From the NCBI RefSeq assembly GCF_008704995.1, contig NZ_CP023747.1:7474001-7538000 (forward strand): DNA of 64,000 bases, written 5' to 3'. This stretch comes from Streptomyces nodosus. Lineage in GTDB: Bacteria > Actinomycetota > Actinomycetes > Streptomycetales > Streptomycetaceae. The notes beneath the pieces were generated by a model that was not told the origin of the DNA, did no database searches, and worked only from the letters and a program-made list of their open reading frames with translations. The translations under genes were made by a program, and so were the position numbers. Each line of letters opens with the position of its first letter. Position 1 is the first letter of the stretch. Positions 17,186 to 26,345 of the stretch are shown here, piece after piece.

Positions 17186-17518
17186 TCAGGTCCGGATCCG
17201 CAGCACCTTCACCTGGTTCGCATCGAACTGTTCGAAGTGGAACTTCAGGCCGGCGAAGGGACTGCCGGGGAAATCCCCCGTGACCGTGCAGGTCACGACC
17301 ACCCCTTCGCCGGCCGGTTCGATGCCGGTGATCGTGTATGCGACGAGCGGGACCGCGGTGCGCCAGGCTCGAATGGAGTCGATGCCCCGGTACTCCCTGC
17401 CTTCGTCCTCGACCAGGGCATCGGCCGCGAACAGGGCGAAGTACTCCTCGGTGTCCCGTGAGGGGGCGAGCGCGAAGTAGCGCCCGATGACCGGGGGAGC
17501 GGTCGCGATGGTTGTCAT
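17186..17518 (-). CDS. SnoaL/NTF2-like protein
   Basis: 110 residues; AGGAGA precedes the ATG at 17518. The pattern (IGRYFALAPSRDTEEYFALFAADALVEDEGREYRGIDSIRAW, then strands ending FHFEQFDANQVKVLRI) is that of the small cone-shaped SnoaL/NTF2 fold, used by polyketide cyclases, isomerases and many proteins of unknown function. It starts 54 bp after the SDR gene on the same strand, so the two are likely co-transcribed and may act on the same substrate. Confidence 0.7.
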   Translation of the reverse strand: MTTIATAPPVIGRYFALAPSRDTEEYFALFAADALVEDEGREYRGIDSIRAWRTAVPLVAYTITGIEPAGEGVVVTCTVTGDFPGSPFAGLKFHFEQFDANQVKVLRIRT

Positions 17519-17572
17519 AGAGGGTTCTCCTGTGCGTGAGTGCGTGCGTATATGTATGTGTCGTGTCGGGAG

Positions 17573-18370
17573 TCAGACCGTGGGCTTGCTGCCGCCGTCG
17601 ACGACATGCTCGGCGCCCACGATCGCCGAGGCACGGTCGGACACCAGGAAGACGACCAGCTCGGCGACCTCCTCCGGTCGGACCGGCCGGCCCAGCGGGA
17701 TCCCGATGTCGGCCATCAGCTGTGTGCGTGCCTCGTCGTAGCCGGTGCCCGCACGGTCGGCGAGCGCCCGGACGAACGAGCGGCCCCAGGAGCTCTCCGT
17801 GAACCCGGGGGTGACGCTGTTGACCCGCACCCCCAAGGGCGCCACCTCGGCGGCCAGTCCTTTGCTGTAGTGGCTCAGCGCCGCCTTGGCGGCTCCGTAG
17901 GGCACCCGGTTCGGGTTCGGCATGGAGCGGGAGAGCGACGAGACATGGACGACGCTGCCGGTGCCGCGCTCGACCATGCCGGGAACCAGGGCCCGGTCGA
18001 GTCTGGCGGCGGCGAAGACGTTGACGTCCATCACCAACTGCCAGATGTCGTCGGTCTGATGGAGGAGCGGCACATGCTGATCGCCGTCCGCGCCCACGGT
18101 GTGGACGAGGATGTCGACGCCGCCGAGCCGGTCGTGGACATGTTGGCTGACCGTCTCGACGCCCGCTGTGGTGCCGATGTCGGCCTGGACGAACAGCTCG
18201 GTCGCGTGACCGGACTGCGGGGCGGTGCGGGCGCTGTAGGCCACCGTCGCGCCGGCGCGGGTGAGCCGGTCGACGATCGCCCTGCCGATTCCGCGGGTGC
18301 CTCCGGTGACCAGGGCACGCCGGCCGCTGAGTTCATCGGTGCCGTGTCGATCGGCGGTGTCGGCTGACAT
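17573..18370 (-). CDS. SDR-family oxidoreductase
   Basis: 265 residues; GGAGG lies six bases before the ATG at 18370. Classical short-chain dehydrogenase motifs are all present: cofactor loop TGGTRGIG, catalytic YGAAK (Tyr-x-x-x-Lys) preceded by a strand ending VHVSSLS, and PGFTESSWG after it. It is a NAD(P)-dependent alcohol or ketone oxidoreductase of unknown substrate. It heads a two-gene unit with the NTF2-like gene and is divergent from an AraC regulator 70 bp away. Confidence 0.85.
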   Translation of the reverse strand: MSADTADRHGTDELSGRRALVTGGTRGIGRAIVDRLTRAGATVAYSARTAPQSGHATELFVQADIGTTAGVETVSQHVHDRLGGVDILVHTVGADGDQHVPLLHQTDDIWQLVMDVNVFAAARLDRALVPGMVERGTGSVVHVSSLSRSMPNPNRVPYGAAKAALSHYSKGLAAEVAPLGVRVNSVTPGFTESSWGRSFVRALADRAGTGYDEARTQLMADIGIPLGRPVRPEEVAELVVFLVSDRASAIVGAEHVVDGGSKPTV

Positions 18371-18440
18371 GGGTTTCCTCCGTGCTGGTCGGACCGGGTC
18401 TTGCCTCTCTGCAGCCTATGAAGATCGTGGTGGACGACCT

Positions 18441-19490
18441 ATGACTGAGAGAGCCAGAAATTTGTCCGTCCGTCTTCACGAGGAAGAGACTCTGTACGAT
18501 CGGATCGTGGATGTGGTCAGCGATGCGATCGCCGCCATCCGTACCGGGCGGCCGCATGCGGCGCGGACCCGACGGAAGGCGCCTTGGGGGCTGCGGTTCC
18601 CGGCCGCCCCCGGGACCGGCTTCCATGTCGTCCTGCAGGGGCGCTGCTGGCTGCTGTCCGAGGGCAGCGATCCGGTACCGCTGGGTGCGGGAGATGTCGT
18701 GCTGGTTCCGCACGGCCAGGAGATCGCTCTGGCCGACTCGACCGACAGCGAACTCGTCGATGTGGCACGGGAGATGGGCGACTCCTGGATGCCCTCGCCC
18801 GAACCCGCCGGTATCGCCGACGAGCTCACCGTGCTGATGTGCGGCTCGTACCAGCTGGACCGGGCCAGCGCCCACCCGTTGCTCGCCGAGCTCCCCGCCG
18901 TCATCCATCTTCCGCGGAAGGTGGGCCGGAGTGCCGCGCTCAACGCCGTCGTCGACCTGCTCGGGGACGAGCTCGATCAGCGCAGACCCGGCACCGACGC
19001 GGCGATTCCCGCGCTGCTGGACGCCATGCTGCTCTACATCCTGCGGACCTGGTACGAGAACCACGCCCCGCGCAGCTCCGGCGGCTGGGCCGCGGCGCTC
19101 GCCGACCCGGCCGTCGGTTCCGCGCTCCAGCACATGCACGCCGAGCCCGCGACGCCCTGGACCGTCGAGCGGCTGAGCCGGCGGGCCGGCCTGTCCCGGG
19201 CCGCGTTCTCCCGGCGCTTCACCGAACTCGTCGGGCGCCCACCGATGACGTATCTGACCTGGTGGCGGATGACCACGGCCGCACGGGTCCTCCGGGGCGG
19301 CGACGCGCCGCTCCACAGCGTGGCCGAACGAGTCGGATACCGCTCCGAGTTCGCCTTCAACCGTGCCTTCAAGCGCGAGTTCGGCGTCAGTCCCGGCGCC
19401 TACCGTCGGCGGAACGCCCGTCCGAGCGAAGGCCACAGCATGAGTGCCACCGGATCGGGGAGCGGTGTCGGAACCAGCGGTCCGGTGTGA
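18441..19490 (+). CDS. AraC-family regulator with cupin sensor
   Basis: 349 residues from ATG at 18441; an internal GTG about 23 codons downstream (VDVVSDAIAAI) is an alternative start matching the usual N-terminus of this group. The first half is a cupin (cupin_6/AraC_binding type): APWGLRFPAAPGTGFHVVL and GAGDVVLVPHG. The last ~100 residues hold two helix-turn-helix units ending GYRSEFAFNRAFKREFGVSPGAYRR, the AraC signature. It probably activates the divergent SDR/NTF2-like unit in response to a small molecule. Confidence 0.83.
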   Translation: MTERARNLSVRLHEEETLYDRIVDVVSDAIAAIRTGRPHAARTRRKAPWGLRFPAAPGTGFHVVLQGRCWLLSEGSDPVPLGAGDVVLVPHGQEIALADSTDSELVDVAREMGDSWMPSPEPAGIADELTVLMCGSYQLDRASAHPLLAELPAVIHLPRKVGRSAALNAVVDLLGDELDQRRPGTDAAIPALLDAMLLYILRTWYENHAPRSSGGWAAALADPAVGSALQHMHAEPATPWTVERLSRRAGLSRAAFSRRFTELVGRPPMTYLTWWRMTTAARVLRGGDAPLHSVAERVGYRSEFAFNRAFKREFGVSPGAYRRRNARPSEGHSMSATGSGSGVGTSGPV

Positions 19491-19520
19491 GTCAGGAACG
19501 AGACGCTCTAGCCTGGCGGT

Positions 19521-19970
19521 GTGGAAGCAATCCTGGTCAGCGCGTGCCTGCGCGGGGTGCCGTGCCGGTTCGACGGGCGGCACAAGGCGTCGTCGGAGAC
19601 CGAGCGGGAGGTGGCCGGCCGCGAGGTCGTCTCCTTCTGCCCGGAGGTTGCGGGCGGGCTCGTGACACCGCGGCGGCCCGCTGAGCTGGTGGGCGGCGAC
19701 GGGCACGATGTGCTGGACGGCACGGCGCAGGTCGTCGATGACACCGGGTGCGATGTGACGGCGGAGTTCGTGGCGGGGGCACGACGCGCACTCGCGGCGG
19801 CACGGAACGGAGGCTGCACCGAGGCCCTGCTGATGCCGCGCAGTCCCTCCTGCGGACGCGGTGCGGTGTACGACGGGTCGTTCACCGGTGAGCTGGTGCC
19901 GGGAGACGGGGTGACGGCGGCACTGCTCGAGCGCAACGGGATCGCGGTGCGACCCGCACCCGGAGTGTGA
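19521..19970 (+). CDS. DUF523 protein, TudS-like thiouracil desulfidase family
   Basis: 149 residues. It shows the DUF523 pattern: VSACLRGVPCRFDG, FCPEVAGGLVTPRRPAE and the C-terminal PRSPSCGRG. Cys9, Cys40 and Cys111 correspond to the three cysteines that bind a [4Fe-4S] cluster in TudS, an enzyme of this family that removes sulfur from thiouracil. The specific activity here is inferred from family only. A TAGCCT box six bases before the GTG start suggests a leaderless transcript. It follows the AraC gene by 30 bp but probably has its own promoter. Confidence 0.75.
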   Translation: MEAILVSACLRGVPCRFDGRHKASSETEREVAGREVVSFCPEVAGGLVTPRRPAELVGGDGHDVLDGTAQVVDDTGCDVTAEFVAGARRALAAARNGGCTEALLMPRSPSCGRGAVYDGSFTGELVPGDGVTAALLERNGIAVRPAPGV

Positions 19971-20040
19971 AGCCGCTCCGCCCGGGCGCTCGAGCGTACG
20001 GCTTGTCAGGACCTAAGCCCGGTCCTACGCCTTCAGCCCG

Positions 20041-20069
20041 TTACGCGGCTGTGGCGGCTCGCCTACGGT
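20041..20069 (+). promoter_or_regulatory. Leaderless promoter of the questin-oxidase-like gene
   Basis: TTACGC (20041-20046) and TACGGT (20064-20069) are separated by 17 bp. The -10 box ends 7 nt before the ATG at 20077, so the transcript should begin at or next to the start codon. No ribosome-binding site is present. Confidence 0.6.
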
Positions 20070-20076
20070 CCTCGTC

Positions 20077-21090
20077 ATGGATACGACGGGAATTCTCGAC
20101 GAGGCACTTCAGCGAGTCCACAGTTCAGGGCCGGAGCGGCTGGGGTGGCTCAGCAATCACGCCCCGATGGCCGTGGAGGCCCTCGCCGCACACGGTCAGG
20201 CCGGTTCGGTGCACCGCTGGCTCGACACATATGCGAGCAGGCTCGAGGAGTTCCCGGCCGGTGTAGCAGCGGTCACGGCCGCCAACTGGCGCTTCGCACT
20301 GGGCGATGCACAGCGCGTCGCGGACTGGATCGACTACTTCGGCCGCGAGATCGCCGAGCGCCCCTGGCACGACGTGCTCATCGAGTGGTGGCCCCGGCTC
20401 CTGCCCGGCATGTACGGCGCCGCGACCCACCCGGTGATCCGGGTGGGCCATGCCGTGCGTGCCCTCCTGGCCGACGACGGCACCGAACCACGACTGACCG
20501 AGCTCGCCCACGGCCTCGGCTACTGGGCCGCCCGCCACCACCCCGTCGGGGACCTGGCCCTGCTGCCCGGCGCCGACGACGCGGCCGCCGCCCTGGACGC
20601 GGTGACGCCGGTCGCCCCGCAGGACGGCGGCTTTCCCGCCCGGCTCGGCCGCGTCACGGGCCTGCCGGTGTGGGCGCCCGCGGCCACCGACCCGCACGAG
20701 GTGCAACACCGCCTCACCGAACTGGTGCGCGCGGCCACGCACCGGTACGCGACCCACGGCCACGGCAACGCGACCATGCTGGTCCATGCGGCCACGGCCC
20801 CCAACGCCGTACTCCGTGTCCTGCCCGCGCTCCCGTATGCCCTGTGGGCACCGAGTCTGCGGGCTGCCTGGACCGCTTCCGCGGCGGTGACCGCGATGTA
20901 CGCCTCCGACGTCCCGGTCGCCTACACCCCACCGGGTACCTTCACCCAGGAAGAGGTCTTCGAACGGGCCCTGGCACACGGCGACGAACACGTCATCAAG
21001 CTGACGGACACGGCCCTCGACGTCGGCGACCCCCCGGCACTGGCAGCGGCCCTGCGCTCCATCGAGCTGAGCGAACCATTGAGGAGCTGA
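20077..21090 (+). CDS. Questin oxidase-like (DUF4243) protein
   Basis: 337 residues. The N-terminal motif LGWLSNHAPMAVEALAAHG and the spacing of later histidines (WWPRLLPGMYGAATHPVIRVGHAVRAL, GHGNATMLVHAATAPNAV) match the questin oxidase/AflY family, Baeyer-Villiger-type enzymes of aromatic polyketide pathways. Many actinobacteria carry such genes outside recognisable biosynthetic clusters, and no polyketide genes are present here, so the substrate is open. No signal or membrane segment. Confidence 0.72.
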   Translation: MDTTGILDEALQRVHSSGPERLGWLSNHAPMAVEALAAHGQAGSVHRWLDTYASRLEEFPAGVAAVTAANWRFALGDAQRVADWIDYFGREIAERPWHDVLIEWWPRLLPGMYGAATHPVIRVGHAVRALLADDGTEPRLTELAHGLGYWAARHHPVGDLALLPGADDAAAALDAVTPVAPQDGGFPARLGRVTGLPVWAPAATDPHEVQHRLTELVRAATHRYATHGHGNATMLVHAATAPNAVLRVLPALPYALWAPSLRAAWTASAAVTAMYASDVPVAYTPPGTFTQEEVFERALAHGDEHVIKLTDTALDVGDPPALAAALRSIELSEPLRS

Positions 21091-21294
21091 ACGGGGGGAG
21101 AGCCTGGGGGAAAAAGAGAGGACCCGCTGCCCACCTGTCCGCGAGCGCCGCGACCGCGGCGGTGGATCACCATCGTTGATGATCTTGCCCGGTGTAGCCT
21201 GCCTGTGCCGGGCTTTCCTGTCCAGCGGGATGTGCGGCCACGGTGGGGATCATGCGGGGCCAGAAGGTTTCGCAGTCGCAGATGAAGAGGGGGG

Positions 21295-21834
21295 ATGAGG
21301 GTGTCCAACCCTTGTCTGAAGGATGGCCTGGAGACGGGCCGGCAGTCGGCCGGGAAGAAGGAAGGCGGCCGTTTCGGGCGGGGCTTCGGGGGGTTGCTCG
21401 CTGCGGTCCTGATCGCCGCCGCTGTCTCCGGCTGTGGCGGTGACGACAAGAGCGACAAGAGCGACAAGGCCGACTCGACTGCGAGCACGCCGTCGGCACC
21501 GGCTTCGCCGTCGGCGGAGGCGTCTTCGGAGACGGAGCCCGCCGCCACGCACCAGGCCGAGCCGTCCACGCTGCTCACCCTCTCGGGTTCCGGTACCAAG
21601 AACGCGAGCGCGTTCAAGGCGGGGGACGAGTGGACGCTGTCCTACACGTTCGACTGCACCAAGGCCATGGCTGCCGTCGGCGGTAAGGGCAATTTCATTG
21701 TCTTCGACAAGGAGGACAAGCTCGTCAACGAGTTGGACAAGTCCGGCAAGGGCAGCACACAGCAGCACACGGCGGGTACTCATCAGCTGCAGATCATCAG
21801 CGAGTGTGAGTGGACCGTGAAGGTCACCGGCTGA
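21295..21834 (+). CDS. Predicted lipoprotein
   Basis: 179 residues. A basic N-terminus, a hydrophobic stretch and the lipobox AAVSGC near residue 47 predict lipid anchoring outside the membrane. A Ser/Ala/Asp/Lys-rich linker follows (with the repeated KSDKSDK), then a ~95-residue beta-rich domain with two cysteines (FDCTKAMA and SECEWTV) likely joined in a disulfide. The domain resembles small actinobacterial lipoprotein domains of unknown function. A GAGG-rich purine run immediately before the ATG is the ribosome-binding site. The 204 bp upstream hold its promoter but I found no clear pair of boxes. Confidence 0.7.
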   Translation: MRVSNPCLKDGLETGRQSAGKKEGGRFGRGFGGLLAAVLIAAAVSGCGGDDKSDKSDKADSTASTPSAPASPSAEASSETEPAATHQAEPSTLLTLSGSGTKNASAFKAGDEWTLSYTFDCTKAMAAVGGKGNFIVFDKEDKLVNELDKSGKGSTQQHTAGTHQLQIISECEWTVKVTG

Positions 21835-21847
21835 GCGGTACCGTCCG

Positions 21848-21873
21848 GCAGGTGCGCTGGTGGGCGCACCTGC
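21848..21873. terminator. Bidirectional hairpin between convergent genes
   Basis: GCAGGTGCGC (21848-21857) pairs perfectly with GCGCACCTGC (21864-21873) around a 6-nt loop. It sits 13 bp after the lipoprotein stop and directly abuts the stop codon of the convergent hydrolase gene, so it can serve both transcripts. Confidence 0.75.
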
Positions 21874-22755
21874 TCAACCGGTGTGGGCCACCAGGGCATC
21901 GATGAGCTTGGGCCAGAGTTCGCGCGGGCGGTCGTGGCCCATGTCGGGGATCAGCAGGAGCTCGGCACCGGGAACCAGGTCCGCGGTGCGCTTCCCGCCG
22001 GTGGGGTCGATCAGCGTGTCGTCCAGGCCGTGGATCACCAGTGTCGGCACCCGGAGTTCGCGGAGCGCGTCCGCGCGTGAACCGCTGAGGATCATCGCGC
22101 CGAGCTGCCGGCCGATCCCCGCGGGGTGGTAGGCGCGGTCGTAGCTGTCGGCGGCCAGCTCGCGCAGCACCGCGGCGTCGCCGTAGCGCTTGGAGGCCCA
22201 CACCAGCTCCTTCTCCGCCGCCGCGACATACCCCTCGCGGTCCCCGGGCCTCGGACCGAACAGCACGGCCTGGGCCTCCGGGCTGGGCCGGCCGTATTCG
22301 CTCTCGCCGGTCGAGGACATCATCGAGGTCAAGGTCAGCACCCGCTCCGGGGAGGAGAGGGCCATCGTCTGGGCGATCATTCCGCCCATCGAGGCGCCGA
22401 CCACATGGGCGCGTTCGATGCCGAGGGCAGTGAGCAGACCGAGTCCGTCGTCGGCCATGTCGAGAAGCCGGTAGGGAACCATCGCGAGGGCGGCGGGAAG
22501 GTCGCCCGAGCTCACGGCGGCAATGAACGCGCCCATGTCCACCGGGTGATCGTCGAACGTGGTGGACAGCCCGCAGTCGCGGTTGTCGTACCGGATCACA
22601 TAACGGCCGCGGTCTGCCAGCGCCCGGCAGAAGTCCTCGTGCCAGGCGAGCAGCTGCGCGCCGAAACCCATCACGAGCAGGACAGGGGGGTCCTCAGGGT
22701 CGCCGAAGCTCTCGTATGCGAGGGACACTTCGGGAGACACGTCGACGATCGGCAT
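21874..22755 (-). CDS. Alpha/beta hydrolase
   Basis: 293 residues from ATG at 22755. The fold markers are the oxyanion region LLVMGFGAQLLAW, the dinucleotide-like YDNRDCGLST, the nucleophile elbow GASMGG (Ser), a late Asp in VIHGLDDTLIDP and a C-terminal His in IPDMGHDRP. It looks like the esterase group that includes methylesterases such as RdmC/DnrP of anthracycline pathways, but that is similarity of the fold and start of the protein only; natural substrate unknown. Transcribed alone. Confidence 0.82.
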   Translation of the reverse strand: MPIVDVSPEVSLAYESFGDPEDPPVLLVMGFGAQLLAWHEDFCRALADRGRYVIRYDNRDCGLSTTFDDHPVDMGAFIAAVSSGDLPAALAMVPYRLLDMADDGLGLLTALGIERAHVVGASMGGMIAQTMALSSPERVLTLTSMMSSTGESEYGRPSPEAQAVLFGPRPGDREGYVAAAEKELVWASKRYGDAAVLRELAADSYDRAYHPAGIGRQLGAMILSGSRADALRELRVPTLVIHGLDDTLIDPTGGKRTADLVPGAELLLIPDMGHDRPRELWPKLIDALVAHTG

Positions 22756-23070
22756 ACCGGGAGCCTGCCATGGCCGACCGTGGCTCGCATCCCGTTTGAT
22801 ACCGGCGCGTGACCTGCGCCTTTCCCGCTGGTTCCGCCCATGACCCGCCGGACGGTTCTCCTCGGGGCGGGGTCCGGCGCTGCCGGAGGCGTCCGGAGCC
22901 GTACGCGGCACACGCGAAGCCCCCGGAGAATCCGCGCAGGAGTGTCACACGGCCTGCGCACAGTCTTTCGAAAGCCTCGTTAGCGTGGCTGGCCGCTCGA
23001 TTCCACGTGCGAACGTGACCAGTCCGCGGCCCGGCCAGGGCGGCGGCACGTCAACTCAGGAAGACCGCAG

Positions 23071-23973
23071 ATGGACTATTGCTCCTCGTGTCATCGGCAC
23101 CTCAACGGTGCCCTGGTGTGTCCCGGGTGCGGCGCCTACGCCCCCGACATCGCTCCGGTCACCGTCGACAACCGCATCGTCCCGGCCGCGGCCACGACGA
23201 CGGTGAAGGCCGCGGTGGTGGCGTGGGACCTTTCTGTTCCGGACCGGGAGCAGGAAGGGCGTCTTCCCGACGAGGCGGCCTTCGACGGCGGGACGGACGA
23301 GTCCCCGCAGCCCCCGCAGTCCGACGGCTTCAACGGCGCGCCGGACGGGCGGGCGGCCCGGCGTCGCCAGCGGGCACGCTGGAAGAAGAGCCAGCGCCGG
23401 GCCGTGGTCGCCACAGCCGTCGCCCTTGTCGGCGGCGGTATGACCTTCGCGGCGCTGGACCGGCACTCCGCCGACCGGGCCCAGGCCGCACCGGCACCGG
23501 ACATCGCGAGCATGGGCGGCACGGAAGCAGAGGTGCCTGAGCAGCCTCAGCAGCCTCAGCAGTCATGGACACCGTCCGACTCCCCCCGGTCCTCGTCGGG
23601 TTCCGCCACTCGGTCGCCCGCGACCGGTCTCCCGCAGCATCGTCCCGCCGATCCCCTGCCCCGCTCCACGCCGTCGAGCGCTCATCCGCACTCCGTCAGC
23701 CCTGCCCGTACGACAACGACGGCGCCGACGGCGGCGCCGGGGTCGGCGACGGTCACCGGGCCGACGGCGGTGACGGTGCCGCAGCAGCAGACCGTCCCCC
23801 CGTCGTCCGACGGAACGGACTCGGCTCCCGACCGCAGCACCCCGGCCACCTCCAAGCCGTCCGCCTCCGATCCGGCCGCAGGCGGCACGGACCACGGGAC
23901 CTCACAGACGCCCCCCGCACCGGCGACGACCTCGCCGTCGAAGGTCTGCCTGCTCGTGCTGTGCCTCGGCTGA
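23071..23973 (+). CDS. SCO2400-like zinc-ribbon membrane protein
   Basis: 300 residues. The N-terminus MDYCSSCHRHLNGALVCPGCG is a four-Cys zinc ribbon that I recognise from the SCO2400 family of Streptomyces. A Lys/Arg-rich stretch (RRRQRARWKKSQRR, ~112-125) precedes one hydrophobic segment (AVVATAVALVGGGMTF), after which 150 residues of Pro/Ser/Thr-rich disordered sequence extend outside, ending CLLVLCLG. So the ribbon faces the cytoplasm and a long stalk reaches into the wall. No enzymatic function is apparent; a sensing or structural role in aerial hyphae is conceivable but not shown by sequence. Confidence 0.72.
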   Translation: MDYCSSCHRHLNGALVCPGCGAYAPDIAPVTVDNRIVPAAATTTVKAAVVAWDLSVPDREQEGRLPDEAAFDGGTDESPQPPQSDGFNGAPDGRAARRRQRARWKKSQRRAVVATAVALVGGGMTFAALDRHSADRAQAAPAPDIASMGGTEAEVPEQPQQPQQSWTPSDSPRSSSGSATRSPATGLPQHRPADPLPRSTPSSAHPHSVSPARTTTTAPTAAPGSATVTGPTAVTVPQQQTVPPSSDGTDSAPDRSTPATSKPSASDPAAGGTDHGTSQTPPAPATTSPSKVCLLVLCLG

Positions 23974-24344
23974 CCAGGTCGAACCGGACCGGAAGGCCCG
24001 CGTGGTGTCCTGCTGGGTCAGCTCGGGGAGCGGGCCGCCCCACTTGAGCGCCGCCCGGCGCGGCCGCCTCGGTGCCGTCCGGTCGGTGGGGCCGCCTGCG
24101 CGGTGCGGTTCGCCGGGGTGGCCCGGTCAGGAGGTGTGTCGTGGTCCCGCGGGGCGGTGCCGGCCTGGTGGGTGCCGGTGCCGAGAGGGGCTTGCGAACT
24201 CACCGCGGTGTCCCTTCGACGGTGGCTGGTGGGATGTCTCGATCTCACCAGCCACGGCGCTCGGGATCATTGCCGTGCACACCCCGGCCCCGGATGCAGC
24301 AGGCTGTACCGGACCTCTCCAACAGCCGGTAGAACGCTGCTGGT
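23974..24344. other. Intergenic, convergent spacer
   Basis: About 370 bp between the SCO2400-like gene and the convergent response regulator gene. No open frame is convincing. The one distinctive item is CAGCAGGCTGTA at 24297-24308, the reverse complement of a 12-mer in the divergent promoter region of the same two-component system. Confidence 0.45.
24297..24308. repeat. 12-mer shared with upstream operator
   Basis: CAGCAGGCTGTA here is the exact reverse complement of TACAGCCTGCTG at 26346-26357. The two copies bracket the kinase/regulator operon, this one 36 bp after its stop. Confidence 0.5.
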
Positions 24345-25004
24345 TCAGGCGCGGCTGCGCGCGTTCTCCAGGTAGTGCAGGACGGCTGCGACGCGCCGGT
24401 CCACCTGGTCGGCGGGAGACAGGTCGAGCTTGGCGAAGATGCTGCGGATGTGCTTGTGGACCGCGCCGTCCGTGACGAAGAGCCGTCCGGCGATGGCGCT
24501 GTTGCCCAGTCCCTCGGCCATCAGCGCGAGCACCTCGCGCTCGCGCGGGCTGAGCCGCTCCAGCCGGGTGTCCTGGCGGGAGCGGGTGAAGAGCTGGGCG
24601 ACGACCTCGGGATCGATGGCGGTGCCCCCGGACGCCACCCTGTGCAGTGCGTCGAGGAACTGCTCCACCCGCCCCACCCGCTCCTTGAGCAGGTATCCCA
24701 GGCCGCTCACACCGCCGGTGAGCAGTTCCGTGGCGAAGGTCTGCTCGACGTACGCGGACAGGACGAGGACGGCCAGGCCGGGCCGGCGGCGCCGGGCCTC
24801 CACCGCGGCCCTGACGCCCTCGTCGGTGTGCGTCGGCGGCATGCGTACATCGAGGATGGCCACATCGGGCTCGTGCTCGTCGATCGCCTCCAGCACCTTG
24901 TCCGCGGTGTCCGCGGTGGCCACCACGTCGAGGGCCTCGGCGCGCAGCAGCAGCGCCAGACCCTCCCGCAGCAGCGGGTCGTCCTCGGCAATCACAATCC
25001 GCAT
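24345..25004 (-). CDS. NarL/LuxR-type response regulator
   Basis: 219 residues. Receiver domain (1-~120): acidic pair EDD at 7-9, phospho-acceptor Asp in AILDVRMPP near residue 53, Ser/Thr switch VLSAY and Lys in LLKE. The C-terminal helix-turn-helix LSPREREVLALMAEGLGNSAIAGRLFVTDGAVHKHIRSIFAKL is the LuxR/GerE signature. The ATG at 25004 overlaps the kinase gene by 13 bp, so the pair is translationally coupled. It should be phosphorylated by that kinase and bind target promoters, possibly the inverted repeat upstream of its own operon. Confidence 0.88.
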   Translation of the reverse strand: MRIVIAEDDPLLREGLALLLRAEALDVVATADTADKVLEAIDEHEPDVAILDVRMPPTHTDEGVRAAVEARRRRPGLAVLVLSAYVEQTFATELLTGGVSGLGYLLKERVGRVEQFLDALHRVASGGTAIDPEVVAQLFTRSRQDTRLERLSPREREVLALMAEGLGNSAIAGRLFVTDGAVHKHIRSIFAKLDLSPADQVDRRVAAVLHYLENARSRA

Positions 25005-26266
25005 GGAAGCTCCACCTCGATGGTCGTCGGCCCGCCCGGCGGACTGGCCACACCCAGTGTTCCGTCGTGGGCCGCGACACGGCGGCGGATGCCGGCGAGC
25101 CCGGAGCCGCCGTTCTCGTCCGCGCCGCCCCGGCCGTCGTCCTCGATGCGCAGGAACAGCCGCCGGCCACGGCTGCGGACGGTGACGGAGGCCTGCGCGG
25201 CGCCGCTGTGCTTGGCGATGTTGGTCAGGGCCTCCGCCACCACGAAGTAGGCCGTCGCCTCGACGGACGCGGCGCATCGCTCGGGCACGTCGACGTCCGT
25301 ACGGCAGGGCACCGCGCAGTTCGCGGCGAGCCCGAAGAGCGCGCCGGCCAGCCCGCGGTCGGCCAGCACGGGGGGCAGGATGCCGCGCGCGACGGTACGC
25401 AACTCCGCCAGCGCCTGTTCGGCGGCCGACTGGGCACGTTCGAGCAGTTCCTCCGCGCCGGCCGGGTCCCGCGCCACCATGCGCCGTGCCGCGCCGAGCA
25501 GGACGGTGACCGAGACCAGCCGGTTCTGCGTGCCGTCGTGCAGGGAGCGCTCGATCCGGCGCAGTTCGGTGGCGTGCGCGTCCAGGGCTGCCGCACGCGT
25601 GGCGGTGAGCTCGGCGACGCGCAGGGAGAGGTCCGCGTCCGGGCCGGCTGCCAGGAACCGCCGTCCCGGCCGTGCCTGGAGCCGTGCCATGCCGGGCGTG
25701 AGGCCCAGGAGGAGGGAGACCCAGCCCACGCCCAGCAGGCTCGCGGCGAAGGTGTCCGGCCAGGAGTACGCGGTACCGATCCCCACCGACGTGAGGGTCG
25801 GGCTTCCGGGTCCGACCTGCCACCACAACGGGAAGGTGATGTCCCTGAGCGCCACGATCGGCAGCAGCACACCGGCGAGCCCCAGAAACAGGCCGAGCGT
25901 GACGTGCTGGACCAGCCAGCGCAGTTCGCGGTGGGTCGTGGTGTCGGTCAGGGCCTCCCGCAGCGTGACCGGTGGCGGATCGGGCGCCACGATCTCGGGG
26001 CCCCGGCGTCCGAGGCGGCCGCGCTCGCGCCGGGCCAGGGAGTGCAGGGTGCGCAGGGCGGCGGGGGCCATGAGGAACCCCACGCCGATCAGGCAGGTGG
26101 CCGCGGTGACGAGCAGCCAGGCCAGCACGAACAGGGCGAGCAGCGCCGTACCGAATCCGCCGAGGAGCTGTTCGAGGGAGCTCAGCGCGGTGGAAACGGC
26201 TCGCACCACGATGTCCCGGCGGCTGCTGCGCCGCTCGTCGGATGCGGTGTTCTCCTGAATCGCCAC
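24992..26266 (-). CDS. HisKA_3-type sensor histidine kinase
   Basis: 424 residues from GTG at 26266. About four hydrophobic segments occupy residues ~30-230 (a Streptomyces-type integral sensor with little extracellular sequence). The dimerisation/phospho-acceptor box is ELRRIERSLHDGTQNRLVSV with His in SLHDGTQ. The ATPase domain shows the N box VVAEALTNIAKHS and the G box DDGRGGADENGGSGLAGIRRRV. These are NarL-group kinases. The signal may be a membrane or envelope stress, given the membrane-embedded sensor. Operon with the overlapping response regulator. Confidence 0.88.
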   Translation of the reverse strand: MAIQENTASDERRSSRRDIVVRAVSTALSSLEQLLGGFGTALLALFVLAWLLVTAATCLIGVGFLMAPAALRTLHSLARRERGRLGRRGPEIVAPDPPPVTLREALTDTTTHRELRWLVQHVTLGLFLGLAGVLLPIVALRDITFPLWWQVGPGSPTLTSVGIGTAYSWPDTFAASLLGVGWVSLLLGLTPGMARLQARPGRRFLAAGPDADLSLRVAELTATRAAALDAHATELRRIERSLHDGTQNRLVSVTVLLGAARRMVARDPAGAEELLERAQSAAEQALAELRTVARGILPPVLADRGLAGALFGLAANCAVPCRTDVDVPERCAASVEATAYFVVAEALTNIAKHSGAAQASVTVRSRGRRLFLRIEDDGRGGADENGGSGLAGIRRRVAAHDGTLGVASPPGGPTTIEVELPCGL

Positions 26267-26345
26267 ACGCTTCCCTTCGCCGAACGACCCGACCCTACGC
26301 CGCACCGCCGTTCGTCACCGTACCGGGAGGAGGGAGGACCGGAGA

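Noticed and set aside
20077..21834. Questin-oxidase-like gene as part of a polyketide pathway
   Set aside because: None of its neighbours are biosynthetic; the family also occurs outside such clusters.
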